This document shows, piece after piece, positions 7,827 to 17,177 of a stretch of 64,000 bases of DNA. Position 1 is the first letter of the stretch. Every line of letters begins with the position of its first letter. The DNA is from Actinacidiphila bryophytorum (GTDB lineage Bacteria; Actinomycetota; Actinomycetes; Streptomycetales; Streptomycetaceae), in contig NZ_JAFFIX010000017.1 of NCBI RefSeq assembly GCF_016916835.1, positions 97,004 to 161,003 of the forward strand, read 5' to 3'. The position numbers were made by a program, and so were the translations under genes. The notes beneath the pieces were generated by a model. The model searched no databases. It was given only the letters and a program-made list of their open reading frames with translations, and had not been told where the DNA came from.

Positions 7827-9611
7827 CTACGAAAGCGGCGGGTATGCGTTGGCGATCAGCTGGTGGAACTGGGCCGAGAACCAGTGGCCCGCCAGCGGCG
7901 CGTCGGGCAGGGCGCCCGTCGGGTTGTTGCCGTTGCGTGCGTTGCCGCCGTAGGTCGGGTCGCACATCTGGTCGAAGCCCTTGCCCTCGTCGTTGCTGAT
8001 GGCAGAGCTCGCACCGTCCGACTCGCCCGGAGGCTTGACCCACACGTAGGCGTCGATGCTCGTCGCCGGAGCGGCGGTCGGCCGTGCGCCGATGCCCGCA
8101 CCGGACTGGTTGCACCAGTTGCCCGCGTGGATGCGGCGGTCGATACGGCCACCGTTCACGTAGGTGTCGACACTGGTCGTGGCGCCGGGGCCGGTGGGAC
8201 GCGACGAGCCGCCCCAGCCGTTGCGGCTGGTGTCGATCAGCATGCCGATGTTGGAGGAGAAGCCGTCGGAGACCAGCTGGTTGCGCAGGCCGACCGCGTA
8301 GGACTGCTCGTCCACGTAGTTGTTCCAGTCAACCCACTTGGACTGGCGCACCGTCGTGCCGTTGACGTTGTCCGTCACCTTGAAGTAAGGCTCCACGGTG
8401 GCGCTGTAGTTGGCCGTGTTGACGATGAAGCCCTGCACGTCGGCCACGCTGGCGCCGTTGGTCGTCGCGACCTTGTAGAACTCCTGCGCGGAGGGACCGA
8501 GGTTGCTGTCCCAGCCGAGCCAGGCGTGGTGGCCGGCGTCGAGGTAGTTGTACGTGTTGCCGAGCGCGCCCAGCTTCGCGAGGGCGTAGCTGACGCCCTT
8601 CTCGTAGTTGCCGTTCGCCTTCATCGTCGCGCACGCGTCGGTGGAACCGGCGGTGCCGCCCGCGTTGGTGACCAGGTTGGGCAGCGAGTCGGGCTCGATG
8701 ATGTTGACGATCCGCAGACCCGAGTAGGCGGAGTTGCCCTCGAGGGCGGCGATCGGGTCGATGTACTCGGTCTGGTAGCGGCCGATGTCCGTCGGGCCGA
8801 GCTCACCGTTGGAGGCCAGCGCCGAGCAGTCGCGGCCGGGCAGGTCGTAGATGACCAGCTCGATGGTCAGCGGCTGGCCCGCGGCCTGCTGCACCGCGGC
8901 GTCCAGGTGGGCCTTGAGGCCCATGCCGCCGTTCACGCCGTTGATCGCGGCGATCCGGTCGAGCCACACGGCGGTCGACTGGTTGGCGATGGCCTGGCCA
9001 CCGTCACCGGCGGCCAGCGCGGACCACTCGGAGTTGACGTAGCCCTTGGCCCCGACGTAGGGGTTGTCCACCTTCTGGCCGGGCGGCGGAGTCGTCGGCG
9101 GAGTGGTCGGCGGAGTGGTGGGAGGCGTCGTCGGCGGCGTGGTCGGCGGCGTCGTGGGAGGCGTGGTGGGCGGAGTGGTGCCGGTGCCGCCACCGCACGC
9201 GACACCGTTCAGGGTGAACGCCGTCGGCGAGGTGTTGGTGCCGCTGTACGACCCGTTGAAGCCGAAGGTCGCCGTCCCGCCGGTCGCCACTGCACCGTTG
9301 TACGAAAGGTTGGCCGCGGTGACGGCCTTCCCGCTCTGAGTGACGGTGGCGTTCCAGCTCTGCGTGATCTGCTGGTTGCCTGCGAAGCTCCAGCCGAGGT
9401 TCCAGCTGGTCAGAGCCGGGCCGGTGTTGGTGATCGTCACCTGCGTCGTGAAGCCGGTGTCCCACTGGCTCACGTTGTAGGCGACCGAGCAGCCGGCCGT
9501 GGCGGCGGAGGCGGACGAGGTGCTGAGAGCAGCGGCCACACCGCCTGACGCGACGACCATCAGACCTGCGGCCAGTGCCGCGGTTCTGCGTCGGACTATC
9601 GGGACTGCCAT
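7827..9611 (-). CDS. Secreted GH6 cellulase (CBM2-linker-GH6)
   Basis: 594 residues. A Sec signal peptide (about residues 1-37, ending SASAATAGC) precedes a CBM2 cellulose-binding domain (about 39-138, with SQWDTGFTTQVTITNTG and LTSWNLGWSF). An eight-unit TTPP linker (about 143-175) follows, then a GH6 catalytic domain to the end. GH6 landmarks are YDLPGRDCSALAS with the catalytic aspartate, EPDSLPNLVTN, and DTSRNGWGG. The enzyme should be an exported cellobiohydrolase or endoglucanase acting on cellulose. A perfect CebR operator lies about 100 bases upstream, implying induction by cello-oligosaccharides. The gene is monocistronic, bounded by strong terminators. Confidence 0.95.
   Translation of the reverse strand: MAVPIVRRRTAALAAGLMVVASGGVAAALSTSSASAATAGCSVAYNVSQWDTGFTTQVTITNTGPALTSWNLGWSFAGNQQITQSWNATVTQSGKAVTAANLSYNGAVATGGTATFGFNGSYSGTNTSPTAFTLNGVACGGGTGTTPPTTPPTTPPTTPPTTPPTTPPTTPPTTPPPGQKVDNPYVGAKGYVNSEWSALAAGDGGQAIANQSTAVWLDRIAAINGVNGGMGLKAHLDAAVQQAAGQPLTIELVIYDLPGRDCSALASNGELGPTDIGRYQTEYIDPIAALEGNSAYSGLRIVNIIEPDSLPNLVTNAGGTAGSTDACATMKANGNYEKGVSYALAKLGALGNTYNYLDAGHHAWLGWDSNLGPSAQEFYKVATTNGASVADVQGFIVNTANYSATVEPYFKVTDNVNGTTVRQSKWVDWNNYVDEQSYAVGLRNQLVSDGFSSNIGMLIDTSRNGWGGSSRPTGPGATTSVDTYVNGGRIDRRIHAGNWCNQSGAGIGARPTAAPATSIDAYVWVKPPGESDGASSAISNDEGKGFDQMCDPTYGGNARNGNNPTGALPDAPLAGHWFSAQFHQLIANAYPPLS
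9085..9180 (-). repeat. Tandem 12-bp repeat coding the Thr/Pro linker
   Basis: About eight near-identical 12-base units encode (TTPP)n between the CBM2 and GH6 domains. Such repeats expand and contract by slippage; linkers of this type separate binding and catalytic domains in secreted actinomycete cellulases. Confidence 0.85.
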
Positions 9612-9711
9612 GTGCGAACAACCTCCATAGGGGGGATGGGCCTTCGAAGGGGCTTCGAGAGGTCATGGGAGGTGGTGCGGTGATTCATTGGTCGGTTACA
9701 CGCTCTTAACG

Positions 9712-9725
9712 TGGGAGCGCTCCCA
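9712..9725. promoter_or_regulatory. CebR operator upstream of the cellulase gene
   Basis: TGGGAGCGCTCCCA is a perfect 14-bp palindrome identical to the known CebR box of Streptomyces. CebR is the LacI-type repressor of cellobiose/cellotriose utilisation and cellulase genes. It lies about 100 bases upstream of the cellulase start, on its promoter side. Confidence 0.95.
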
Positions 9726-10047
9726 TAGTGCGGAGCCGTCCTGCTCCTGTCAATGCTTGAAGCACGACAAGGCGTCCCGGGTCAGGGTGAGTTATCCCCT
9801 GACTCCCGCGTAGCCGCAGGTCACGCCGGTCAGCGCGCGGCGGGCCGCGCCGCCCGACTGCCGCCGCCCGCAGCCGCGGCCCGCCCCGGCTTCGCGGCCC
9901 GAAGCCCCGGCGCGCGCACGCGCCACAACTGCCGCACGGGGGCGGGGCAGTGACGGGGCGGCAGCGCGGCGGGGGCGGGGGCCTGGGCGGCGGGGCATCG
10001 CTCACGGGTGCCGGCGCGGGCGCCGGCGGAGGTGCCGGCGGAGGTGC
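9726..10047. other. Intergenic region, no supported gene
   Basis: About 320 bases between the CebR box and the stop of the flavoprotein gene. It is extremely GC-rich from 9840 onward with GGCGG-type simple repeats, and open frames here are low-complexity Arg/Pro/Gly without start signals or recognisable domains. Apart from the CebR site at its edge I see nothing definable. Confidence 0.5.
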
Positions 10048-11742
10048 CTACGCGGTGGCCGCCGCGGCGGCCCTTCCCGCGGTCCGCCCGGAGAAGATGC
10101 ATCCGCCCAGGAACGTCCCCTCAAGCGACCGGTAGCCGTGCATCCCGCCGCCGCCGAAGCCGGCCGCCTCGCCGGCCGCGTACAGCCCGCCCAGCGGCTC
10201 GCCGCGACCGCCACCCGGCCCGTCCGCGGAGCCGGCGGGCGACGGCGGCGCAAGGACCCGCCCGTCGAGGTCCGTCTCCAGCCCGCCCAGCGACTTCCGC
10301 GTCAGGATGTTCAGCCGCACCGCGATCAGCGGCCCCGCCTTCGGGTCGAGCAGCCGGTGCGGGGAGGCGGTGCGGATCAGCTTGTCGCCGATATAGTTCC
10401 GCGCCCCGCGAATCGCCGTGACCTGCAGGTCCTTCGTGTACGTATTCGCGATCTCCCGGTCCCTCGCCTCGATTTCGCGCCGCAGCGCGCCCTCGTCGAC
10501 CAGGCCCTCGCCGGTAAGTGCGTTCATGCCCCGCACAAGGGCGCCGAGTTCGCTCTCCACGACGAAGTCGGCACCGTTCCGCTTGAAGGCCTCGACCGGG
10601 CCGGGAGCGCCGGGCAGCACCCTTTTGAGCACCTCGCGCACACTGCGACCGGTGAGGTCGGGATTCTGCTCCGAGCCGGAAAGGGCGAACTCCTTCTCGA
10701 TGATCTTCTGGGTCAGGACGAACCACGTGTATTCGTGCCCGGTACGCATGATGTGTTCGAGCGTGCCGAGCGTGTCGAATCCGGGGAAATAGGGTACGGG
10801 CAGCCGTTTTCCGGTCGCGTCGAGCCACAGGGACGAGGGTCCGGGAAGAATGCGGATTCCGTGCCTGGCCCAGATCGGGTTCCAGTTCTCGATGCCCTCG
10901 GTGTAGTGCCACATCCGGTCGCCGTTGATACCCGACGCACCCGCCGACTCCGCTATGCCGAGCATCAGGCCGTCGACATGCGCGGGCACACCGGACAGCA
11001 GCTTGCGCGGCGCCTTGCCGAGCCGCTGCGGCCAGGCCGCGCGCACCAGGTCGTGGTTGCCGCCGATACCGCCGCTGGTGACGACGACTGCCTGCGCCTT
11101 GAGGGCGAATTCACCCGCGACCTCCCGTGAACTGGCCTTGCCGCGGGCCGCGCTGCTTGCCACGAGAACCTCGCCGGTCACCCCGTCGACGGCGCCGCCG
11201 CTCGTGCTCAGTCCGGTCACCCGGTGCCGGAAGCGCAGCTCGACCCGCCCCCGGGCGACCGCCTCCCGCACCCGGCGCTCGAACGGCTCCACCACGCCGG
11301 GGCCGGTGCCCCACGTGATGTGGAAGCGCGGCACCGAATTGCCGGGGCCGGTCGCCAGGAAGCCGCCGCGCTCGGCCCAGCCGACGACGGGGAAGAGCCG
11401 CAGGCCCTGCTCGCGCAGCCACGCCCGCTTCTCGCCCGAGGCGAAGTCCACGTAACCTTCGGCCCACTGCCGCGGCCAGTGGTCCTCGGGCCGGTCGAAA
11501 CCGGCTGTTCCCAGCCAGTCCTGGAGCGCCAGCTCGGCGCTGTCCTTGATCCGCATCCGGCGCTGCTCGGGAGAGTCGACGAAGAACAGCCCGCCGAAGG
11601 ACCAGAAGGCCTGCCCGCCCAGCGACGCCTCCGGCTCCTGGTCGACCAGGATCACCTTCCGCCCGGCATCGGCCAGCTCGGCGGTGGCCACCAGCCCCGC
11701 CAGACCCGCACCCACCACGACGACGTCCGCGTCCAGCGCCAT
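10048..11742 (-). CDS. FAD-binding dehydrogenase, KstD/fumarate-reductase-like
   Basis: 564 residues. The N-terminus has a dinucleotide-binding motif VVVVGAGLAGLVAT, followed by an acidic strand end ILVDQE and SLGGQAFWSFGG. A C-terminal FAD motif reads GGLYAAGEAAGFGGGGMHGYRSLEGTFLGGCIFSGR. This arrangement belongs to the FAD-binding dehydrogenase family related to 3-ketosteroid-delta1-dehydrogenase and FrdA. No signal peptide is visible. It is probably transcribed alone; neighbours on both sides are unrelated. Exact substrate is unknown; 3-ketosteroid activity should not be assumed. Confidence 0.85.
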   Translation of the reverse strand: MALDADVVVVGAGLAGLVATAELADAGRKVILVDQEPEASLGGQAFWSFGGLFFVDSPEQRRMRIKDSAELALQDWLGTAGFDRPEDHWPRQWAEGYVDFASGEKRAWLREQGLRLFPVVGWAERGGFLATGPGNSVPRFHITWGTGPGVVEPFERRVREAVARGRVELRFRHRVTGLSTSGGAVDGVTGEVLVASSAARGKASSREVAGEFALKAQAVVVTSGGIGGNHDLVRAAWPQRLGKAPRKLLSGVPAHVDGLMLGIAESAGASGINGDRMWHYTEGIENWNPIWARHGIRILPGPSSLWLDATGKRLPVPYFPGFDTLGTLEHIMRTGHEYTWFVLTQKIIEKEFALSGSEQNPDLTGRSVREVLKRVLPGAPGPVEAFKRNGADFVVESELGALVRGMNALTGEGLVDEGALRREIEARDREIANTYTKDLQVTAIRGARNYIGDKLIRTASPHRLLDPKAGPLIAVRLNILTRKSLGGLETDLDGRVLAPPSPAGSADGPGGGRGEPLGGLYAAGEAAGFGGGGMHGYRSLEGTFLGGCIFSGRTAGRAAAAATA

Positions 11743-11956
11743 CCGCCCGCCTCCAGCTCCACGTGTCTGTTGCCACGGCCCCGTTGTCGCGGCTCGCCAC
11801 GGCCTACTCAGTGGTAATGCACGTTACGCGAGCCACCCCCGCCAGGTCAGCGCCCCTGCGCAAGGCCGGCGGCGGCTGTGCGCGGCGGCGGGCGCAGGCC
11901 GGCGCATATGCGGGCGTTTCCCGTTCGTACGACCGGATGCCGCGGGTGTTTCCCGC

Positions 11957-12460
11957 TCATCCGATGACAAGCCGCCATCTCATCTCACCGTCGTCCCACT
12001 CGTCCGTGGCGGTGAGGCCTGCCGCGGCAGCCACCGCGGAGGACGCCCGGTGGTCGGGATGTATGTGAGCGACCACTGCCTTGACTCCCTGCGCGCCCAG
12101 CCAGGCCACCAGGGCGCGCGCCGCTTCGGTCGCGATGCCCTGCCCCTGCCACGGCGTCCCCACCACCCAGGCGATCTCCGCCCGCTCACCGACGACGGTC
12201 GCCTGCACCGTCCCGGTCAGGCAGTCCGCAGAATCCAGCCGCACCACCCAGTTGCACCACGACACCGCGGGGTCACCCGATCCGGTGACCAGCCGCTCGT
12301 ACCGCGCCCGCAGCCCCTGCGGAGTGTGCGGGGCGCCGCCGATGAAGTCGTGCAGCCGCGGGTCGCCCAGGACCTCGGCCATTTCCTCCGCATAGCGCAC
12401 CTCCAGCGGCAGCAGCGTCAGCCGCTCCGTCCCGATGACCTCCGCGTCCACTGCCCGCAT
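11957..12460 (-). CDS. GNAT-family N-acetyltransferase
   Basis: 167 residues. It starts TERLTLLPLEV-like, typical of RimJ/RimL-type GNATs. The acetyl-CoA-binding segment reads AWVVGTPWQGQGIATEAARALVAWL, containing the Q/R-x-x-G-x-G/A pattern, and is followed by AHIHPDHRASSAVAAAAGL. Substrate not predictable. It is divergent from the tricorn gene, which starts 163 bases away. Confidence 0.85.
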   Translation of the reverse strand: MRAVDAEVIGTERLTLLPLEVRYAEEMAEVLGDPRLHDFIGGAPHTPQGLRARYERLVTGSGDPAVSWCNWVVRLDSADCLTGTVQATVVGERAEIAWVVGTPWQGQGIATEAARALVAWLGAQGVKAVVAHIHPDHRASSAVAAAAGLTATDEWDDGEMRWRLVIG

Positions 12461-12623
12461 CCCGTGCCCCCGTCGTCCGACCGCGGTGCCCGGAGCCGGT
12501 CCGCCCGGGCGTGCAACGGACCGTACGCCCTGCCCGCGCCGACCCGACGGCCGGCGGGGGCACAGGGGCAATACCGGGGCGCACTGGGGTGAAAAGTTGC
12601 TGGCGGTCCTGGCGCCCCGAACC

Positions 12624-15600
12624 ATGGGAGGGGTGAGCGACGGCGCGTACCTACGGTTTCCGCATCTGCACGGCGACATGCTCTGCTTCACCGCGGAGGA
12701 CGACGTCTGGGTCGCCCCGCTGGGGCCGCCCGGCGGCTCACCCGGCCGCGCCTGGCGGGTGACGGCGGACCGCATCCGGGTGGGGCCGCCGCGGCTGTCA
12801 CCCGACGGGGCGACGATCGCGTTCACCAACTGGCGCAGCCTGGACCCCGAGGTGTATCTGGTGGCGTCCGACGGCGGCACCGCGCGCCGGCTGACGTACT
12901 GGGGCGGCGCCGACACCCGGGTGTGCTCGTGGACCCCCGACGGCCACGTCCTGGCGGTGTCCTCGCACGGGCAGCCGTTCTCCTACTTCACCTGGGCGCA
13001 CAGCGTTCCCGTCGAGTGCGGCCCCGGCGGCCCGCTGCCCTGGGGGCCGGTGTCCGACATCGCGGTGCAGGACGACGGCGGCGAGCGGCGCACCCTGCTG
13101 CTGACGGGCACCCCGCCGCACGAGCCGCACGCCTGGAAGCGCTACCGCGGCGGGGCGACGGGACGGCTGTGGCTGCACGGCGAGCGCCTGGTGCCCGACA
13201 TCGACGGGCACCTCGCGTCGCCGATGTTCGTCGCCGGTCGCATCGCCTTCCTGTCCGACCACGAGGGCATCGGCAACCTCTACTCCGTCCTCCCCGACGG
13301 CACCGACCTGCGCCGCCACACCGACCACGCGGACTTCTACGCCCGCAATGCCGCCACCGACGGCGAACGCGTCGTCTACCAGTGCGCGGGCGACCTGTGG
13401 CTGGTCGAGGACCTGGCCGCCTCCGACGCGGAGCCGCGCCGCCTCGACATGCGCCTGGGCGGCGCGCGCAGCGGCCGCCGGCCCTACCAGGTGCCGGCCG
13501 CCTCCAACGTCGACGGCCTGGCCATCGACCCCACCGGCCGCGCCAGCGCGGTATGTGTGCGCGGAAGTCTGTACTGGCTCACTCACCGCGACGGCCCGGC
13601 CCGCGCCATCGCCGACGCGGCGGGCGCCCGCGTCCGGCTGCCGGAGATGCTGGGCGACACGGGCCTGGTCGGCTACGTCACCGACGCGGAAGGCGAGGAC
13701 GGTCTCGAACTGGCACATCTGCCCGGCCGCGCCATGCGCGCGCTCAGTCGCGGCCCGGAGACGCCCGCCGAGGCGGCGGCGACGGCCGTCGCCCTGGAGT
13801 CCGGCGAGGCCGTCGAACCGGCCGCGCCGCCTGCCGAGGCGGCGGCCGACACGGCGCCGGTGGGGGCCGGGCGGTCGCGTACGGCGGGGGGCGATGATCG
13901 TATTCCGCCGGGCGACAATCGCATTCCGGAGGGCGATGATCACACCCCGCCGGGCGATGGTCGTACCGCCAGGACGGGCTCCACCCGGGTGGCCTACGTC
14001 GACGGCGTCCTCACCCCCGCAGCCGGCGGCGGCGCCGGCTCCGCCCCGCCGCCCGGCGACACCTCTGACGCGGTCACCCGGCTGGCGGTGGGCCGGCTCG
14101 GCCGCGTCCTGGAGCTGGTGTCCTCGCCCGACGGCGGCACCCTTGCCGTCGCCTCGCACGACGGCCGGCTGCTGCTGGTCACCACCGGCGTGGCCGACGC
14201 CGACGGCGGCGGCGCGACCCGCTACGACGACACGGACGCTGACACCGACGCCGGCGTCAACAGCGGCGGGCAGAACCCACCCGGCACGGTCACGGAGCTG
14301 ATCCGCTCCACCAACGGCCCCGTCCGCGACCTGGCCTTCTCCCCCGACTCGGCCTGGCTGACCTGGTCGCACCCCGGCGTCGGCCGCTCCCTGCGCTCGG
14401 TCAAGATCGCCCGGTTGTCCGACCAGACGATCATCGACGTCACCAACGGCCGCTTCGAGGACGAGCAGCCGGTCTTCACCCGCGACGGCCGCTACCTCGC
14501 GTTCCTGTCCTGGCGCGGTTTCGACCCGGTGTACGACGTCCACACCGGCGACCTGTCCTTCCCCCTGGGCTGCCGCCCGTATCTGGTGCCGCTCAACTCG
14601 GCGACGCCGTCCCCCTTCGCCCTGCCGGTCGACGGCGGCCCGGTCGGCAGCGCCAGCGGCAGCGGCCTGGACCCCGGCGAGAGCGGCGGCGACAGCGACG
14701 GCCCGGTCGTCGTCGAGGCGGAGGGCCTGTCCAGCCGGGTGACGCCCTTCCCCGTGCCGGCGTCGAAGTACTCCTCGCTCGAACCGGTGCAGGGCGGCCT
14801 GGTCTGGATGCGCTGGCCGATCTCCGGCGCCCTGGGCGAGACCTTCGTCAACCCCACCGACCCCTCCTCCCGCCCGAGCCTGGAGTTCTTCAGCCTCGGC
14901 AAGTCCAAGAAGACCGAACTGGTCCACCACATGGACTGGTACGCCGTCAGCGGCGACGGCCGCCGCCTGGCCGTCTACGACGACGGCGAACTGGCGGTGC
15001 TCCCCGCCACCGAGCGCGGCGACGACGACACCACCGTCTACGTCGACATGCGCCGCATCCTGCACGAGGTCGACCCGGGCGCCGAATGGCACCAGTCCTA
15101 CGCCGAGGCGGGACGCCTGATCCGGGACTACTTCTGGGCGCCCGACATGTGCGGCGTGGACTGGCCGGCGGTTCTCGACCAGTACCACCCGCTGGTGGAC
15201 CGTATCGCCACGCCCGACGAGTTCGCCGACCTGCTGCGCGAGGTGCTCGGCGAACTCGGCACTTCCCACGCCTATGTCGCCGCCGCCCGCCGCAACGAGG
15301 GTCCGCCCCACTACCAGCGTCCCATCGGCCTGCTCGGCGCGGACTTCCAGCACAACAAGGACGGCACCTGGACGGTGATCCGCATCCTGCCGGGCGAGTC
15401 CTCCGACTCCAAGGCCCGCTCCCCGCTGGCGGGCACCGGCATCCGCGAGGGCGCCGTGCTCACCCACGTCGACGGCCGCCCCGTGGACCCGCAGGCAGGC
15501 CCGTTCCCGCTGTTGTCGGGCGCCGGCGGCACCACGGTGGAGCTGACCTTCCGCCCGCCCGACGGCCGCGGCGCACCCCGCCGGGTCGCGGTCGTCCCGC

Positions 15601-16319
15601 TCATCGACGACCGCCCGCTGCGCTACCAGCACTGGGTCGCCCGGCGCCGCAAGGTCGTACGCCGGCTCAGCGGCGGCCGGTGCGGTTATCTGCACATCCC
15701 CGACCTGGGCGGCTCGGGATGGGCGCAGTTCAACCGCGACCTGCGCAAGGAGGTCGCCTACGACGCCCTGATCGTCGACGTCCGCGGCAATGCGGGCGGC
15801 AACATCAGCGAACTGGTCATCGAGAAACTCACCCGCACGGTCCTGGGCTGGGACCTCACCCGCAATGCCCAGCCGGTCTCCTATGCGGGCAACGCCCCGC
15901 GCGGCCCGATCGTCGCCATCGCCGACGAGGCCACCTCCTCCGACGGCGACATGATCACCGCGGCCTTCAAACTCCTCGGCCTCGGCCCGGTGGTGGGCCT
16001 GCGCACCTGGGGCGGCGTGGTCGGCATGACCGGCCGCCACCGCCTGGGCGACGGCACCGTGATCACCGTGCCGATGAACGCCGCCTGGTTCGACGCCTAC
16101 GGCTGGTCGGTGGAGAACCAGGGCGTGCCGCCGGACATCGAATGCCTGCGCACCCCGCTGGACTGGGCCGAAGGCCGCCACGGTCAGCTGGGCGTCGCGG
16201 TTCACACCGCACTGACGCTGCTCTCCCAGCACCCCGCGGCGACCCCTCCCGACCTCTCCACGCGCCCGGACCGCGCCCGCCCGCCGCTGCCCCCGCGGAC
16301 GCCTCCCACACCCCTGTGA
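12624..16319 (+). CDS. Tricorn protease homologue
   Basis: About 1231 residues. The N-terminal half carries repeated beta-propeller blades (PRLSPDGATIAFTNW, TPDGHVLAVSSHGQ, FSPDSAWLTWSHPG). A PDZ-like domain follows (about residues 898-955, AGTGIREGAVLTHVDGRPV), then an S41-type peptidase core: LGTSHAYV, DVRGNAGGN, DEATSSDGDM with the nucleophile serine near residue 1105, and VENQGVPPD. Tricorn is a large cytosolic protease degrading peptides released by the proteasome, a known actinomycete partner. The start is uncertain: ATG 12624 or GTG 12633 behind GGGAGG. An Ala/Pro-rich insertion with a heptapeptide repeat lies between propeller blades (about residues 375-475). Confidence 0.93.
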   Translation: MGGVSDGAYLRFPHLHGDMLCFTAEDDVWVAPLGPPGGSPGRAWRVTADRIRVGPPRLSPDGATIAFTNWRSLDPEVYLVASDGGTARRLTYWGGADTRVCSWTPDGHVLAVSSHGQPFSYFTWAHSVPVECGPGGPLPWGPVSDIAVQDDGGERRTLLLTGTPPHEPHAWKRYRGGATGRLWLHGERLVPDIDGHLASPMFVAGRIAFLSDHEGIGNLYSVLPDGTDLRRHTDHADFYARNAATDGERVVYQCAGDLWLVEDLAASDAEPRRLDMRLGGARSGRRPYQVPAASNVDGLAIDPTGRASAVCVRGSLYWLTHRDGPARAIADAAGARVRLPEMLGDTGLVGYVTDAEGEDGLELAHLPGRAMRALSRGPETPAEAAATAVALESGEAVEPAAPPAEAAADTAPVGAGRSRTAGGDDRIPPGDNRIPEGDDHTPPGDGRTARTGSTRVAYVDGVLTPAAGGGAGSAPPPGDTSDAVTRLAVGRLGRVLELVSSPDGGTLAVASHDGRLLLVTTGVADADGGGATRYDDTDADTDAGVNSGGQNPPGTVTELIRSTNGPVRDLAFSPDSAWLTWSHPGVGRSLRSVKIARLSDQTIIDVTNGRFEDEQPVFTRDGRYLAFLSWRGFDPVYDVHTGDLSFPLGCRPYLVPLNSATPSPFALPVDGGPVGSASGSGLDPGESGGDSDGPVVVEAEGLSSRVTPFPVPASKYSSLEPVQGGLVWMRWPISGALGETFVNPTDPSSRPSLEFFSLGKSKKTELVHHMDWYAVSGDGRRLAVYDDGELAVLPATERGDDDTTVYVDMRRILHEVDPGAEWHQSYAEAGRLIRDYFWAPDMCGVDWPAVLDQYHPLVDRIATPDEFADLLREVLGELGTSHAYVAAARRNEGPPHYQRPIGLLGADFQHNKDGTWTVIRILPGESSDSKARSPLAGTGIREGAVLTHVDGRPVDPQAGPFPLLSGAGGTTVELTFRPPDGRGAPRRVAVVPLIDDRPLRYQHWVARRRKVVRRLSGGRCGYLHIPDLGGSGWAQFNRDLRKEVAYDALIVDVRGNAGGNISELVIEKLTRTVLGWDLTRNAQPVSYAGNAPRGPIVAIADEATSSDGDMITAAFKLLGLGPVVGLRTWGGVVGMTGRHRLGDGTVITVPMNAAWFDAYGWSVENQGVPPDIECLRTPLDWAEGRHGQLGVAVHTALTLLSQHPAATPPDLSTRPDRARPPLPPRTPPTPL
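13890..13973 (+). repeat. Four tandem 21-bp units coding a heptapeptide repeat in tricorn
   Basis: Four in-frame units read GDDRIPP, GDNRIPE, GDDHTPP and GDGRTAR. They lie in the low-complexity insertion between propeller segments, where conserved domain signal is absent. The repeat is degenerate at third positions but clear at codon level. Confidence 0.85.
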
Positions 16320-16376
16320 CGCCCTTCCCGCGCCCCGGCCGGCCACCGGCACCGGCGGCATGACAGCCTCCCGGCA

Positions 16377-17084
16377 ATGGACACTCACAGCAGCGGTGGC
16401 GGTGCGCCGGCAGTCTGGCCCCGGTCGGTGGACGAGGCGCTGGCCGAACAGGAGCGGTTGCGCGGTCTGGCGGACCTGACCTCACCGGGGCCTGCACCCG
16501 GAGAAGTACGGATGGTCGCGGGCGTCGACGTCTCCTACGCCACACAAGGCGACGCCCTTGTCGCAGCGGCCGTGGTCCTGGACGCCGAGACGCTGGAGAC
16601 CGTCGAGGTGCGCGTGGTCGAGGGCACGGCGACCTTCCCGTATGTGCCGGGCCTGCTGGCCTTCCGCGAACTTCCCTCGGTCATGGCGGCGTTGGAACAG
16701 CTCACCCGCACACCTGACCTGCTGGTGTGCGACGGCTACGGCCTGGCGCACCCCCGCCGCGCCGGACTTGCCGTGCACCTGGGCGTGCTGACCGGGCTGC
16801 CGTGCTTCGGCGTCGCCAAGACGCCGTTCGTCTTCGGCCACCGCGACGTCGGCGAAGAGCGCGGCGCCGCGGCCCCGTTGACGTCGGACGACGGCGAGGT
16901 GGTGGGCCGGGCTCTGCGGACCCAGCCGGGCGTCAAACCGGTGTTCGTGTCGGTGGGCCACGCGATCGGCCTGGACCACGCCTGCGCCCATACCCTGCGG
17001 CTCGCCCGCCGATACCGCCTGCCCGAGACGACCCGGGCGGCCGACCACCTCAGCCGGGAGCACCTGCGCACCCTCACCCGCTGA
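16377..17084 (+). CDS. nfi: Endonuclease V (deoxyinosine 3' endonuclease)
   Basis: 235 residues. Endonuclease V motifs are in order: VAGVDVSYA with the first metal-binding aspartate, the FPYVPGLLAFRELP block, CDGYGLAHPRRAGLAVHLG, FGVAKTPF, and SVGHAIGLDHACAH. The enzyme nicks DNA one base 3' of deoxyinosine arising from adenine deamination. Length matches the family. It starts 57 bases after the tricorn stop on the same strand and may share its transcript. A hairpin terminator follows. Confidence 0.93.
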   Translation: MDTHSSGGGAPAVWPRSVDEALAEQERLRGLADLTSPGPAPGEVRMVAGVDVSYATQGDALVAAAVVLDAETLETVEVRVVEGTATFPYVPGLLAFRELPSVMAALEQLTRTPDLLVCDGYGLAHPRRAGLAVHLGVLTGLPCFGVAKTPFVFGHRDVGEERGAAAPLTSDDGEVVGRALRTQPGVKPVFVSVGHAIGLDHACAHTLRLARRYRLPETTRAADHLSREHLRTLTR

Positions 17085-17109
17085 GCGCGCGCAGGACCGG
17101 GCAAGGGAG

Positions 17110-17135
17110 AAGGGGCGCCCCGGGGGGCGCCCCTT
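17110..17135. terminator. Bidirectional hairpin terminator
   Basis: AAGGGGCGCC (17110-17119) pairs with GGCGCCCCTT (17126-17135) around a 6-base loop, 25 bases after the nfi stop and before the convergent small gene. Confidence 0.7.
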
Positions 17136-17177
17136 CCCTGTGTCACGGTATTCGCGCGACTATCTCAAGGCGCGACG

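Noticed and set aside
9085..9180. Regular 12-bp repeats resembling a CRISPR array or minisatellite
   Set aside because: Units are contiguous without spacers, in frame, and encode the TTPP linker of the cellulase.
9706..10005. Short open frames in the GC-rich region upstream of the cellulase
   Set aside because: Arg/Pro-rich low complexity, no ribosome-binding site, and overlap with the CebR operator region argue against a gene.
12798..16388. A 1196-codon open frame on the minus strand opposite the tricorn gene
   Set aside because: It is the antisense shadow of a high-GC gene: composition is Arg/Ala/Val/Gly-biased, no domain is recognisable, and the opposite strand encodes a complete tricorn protease.
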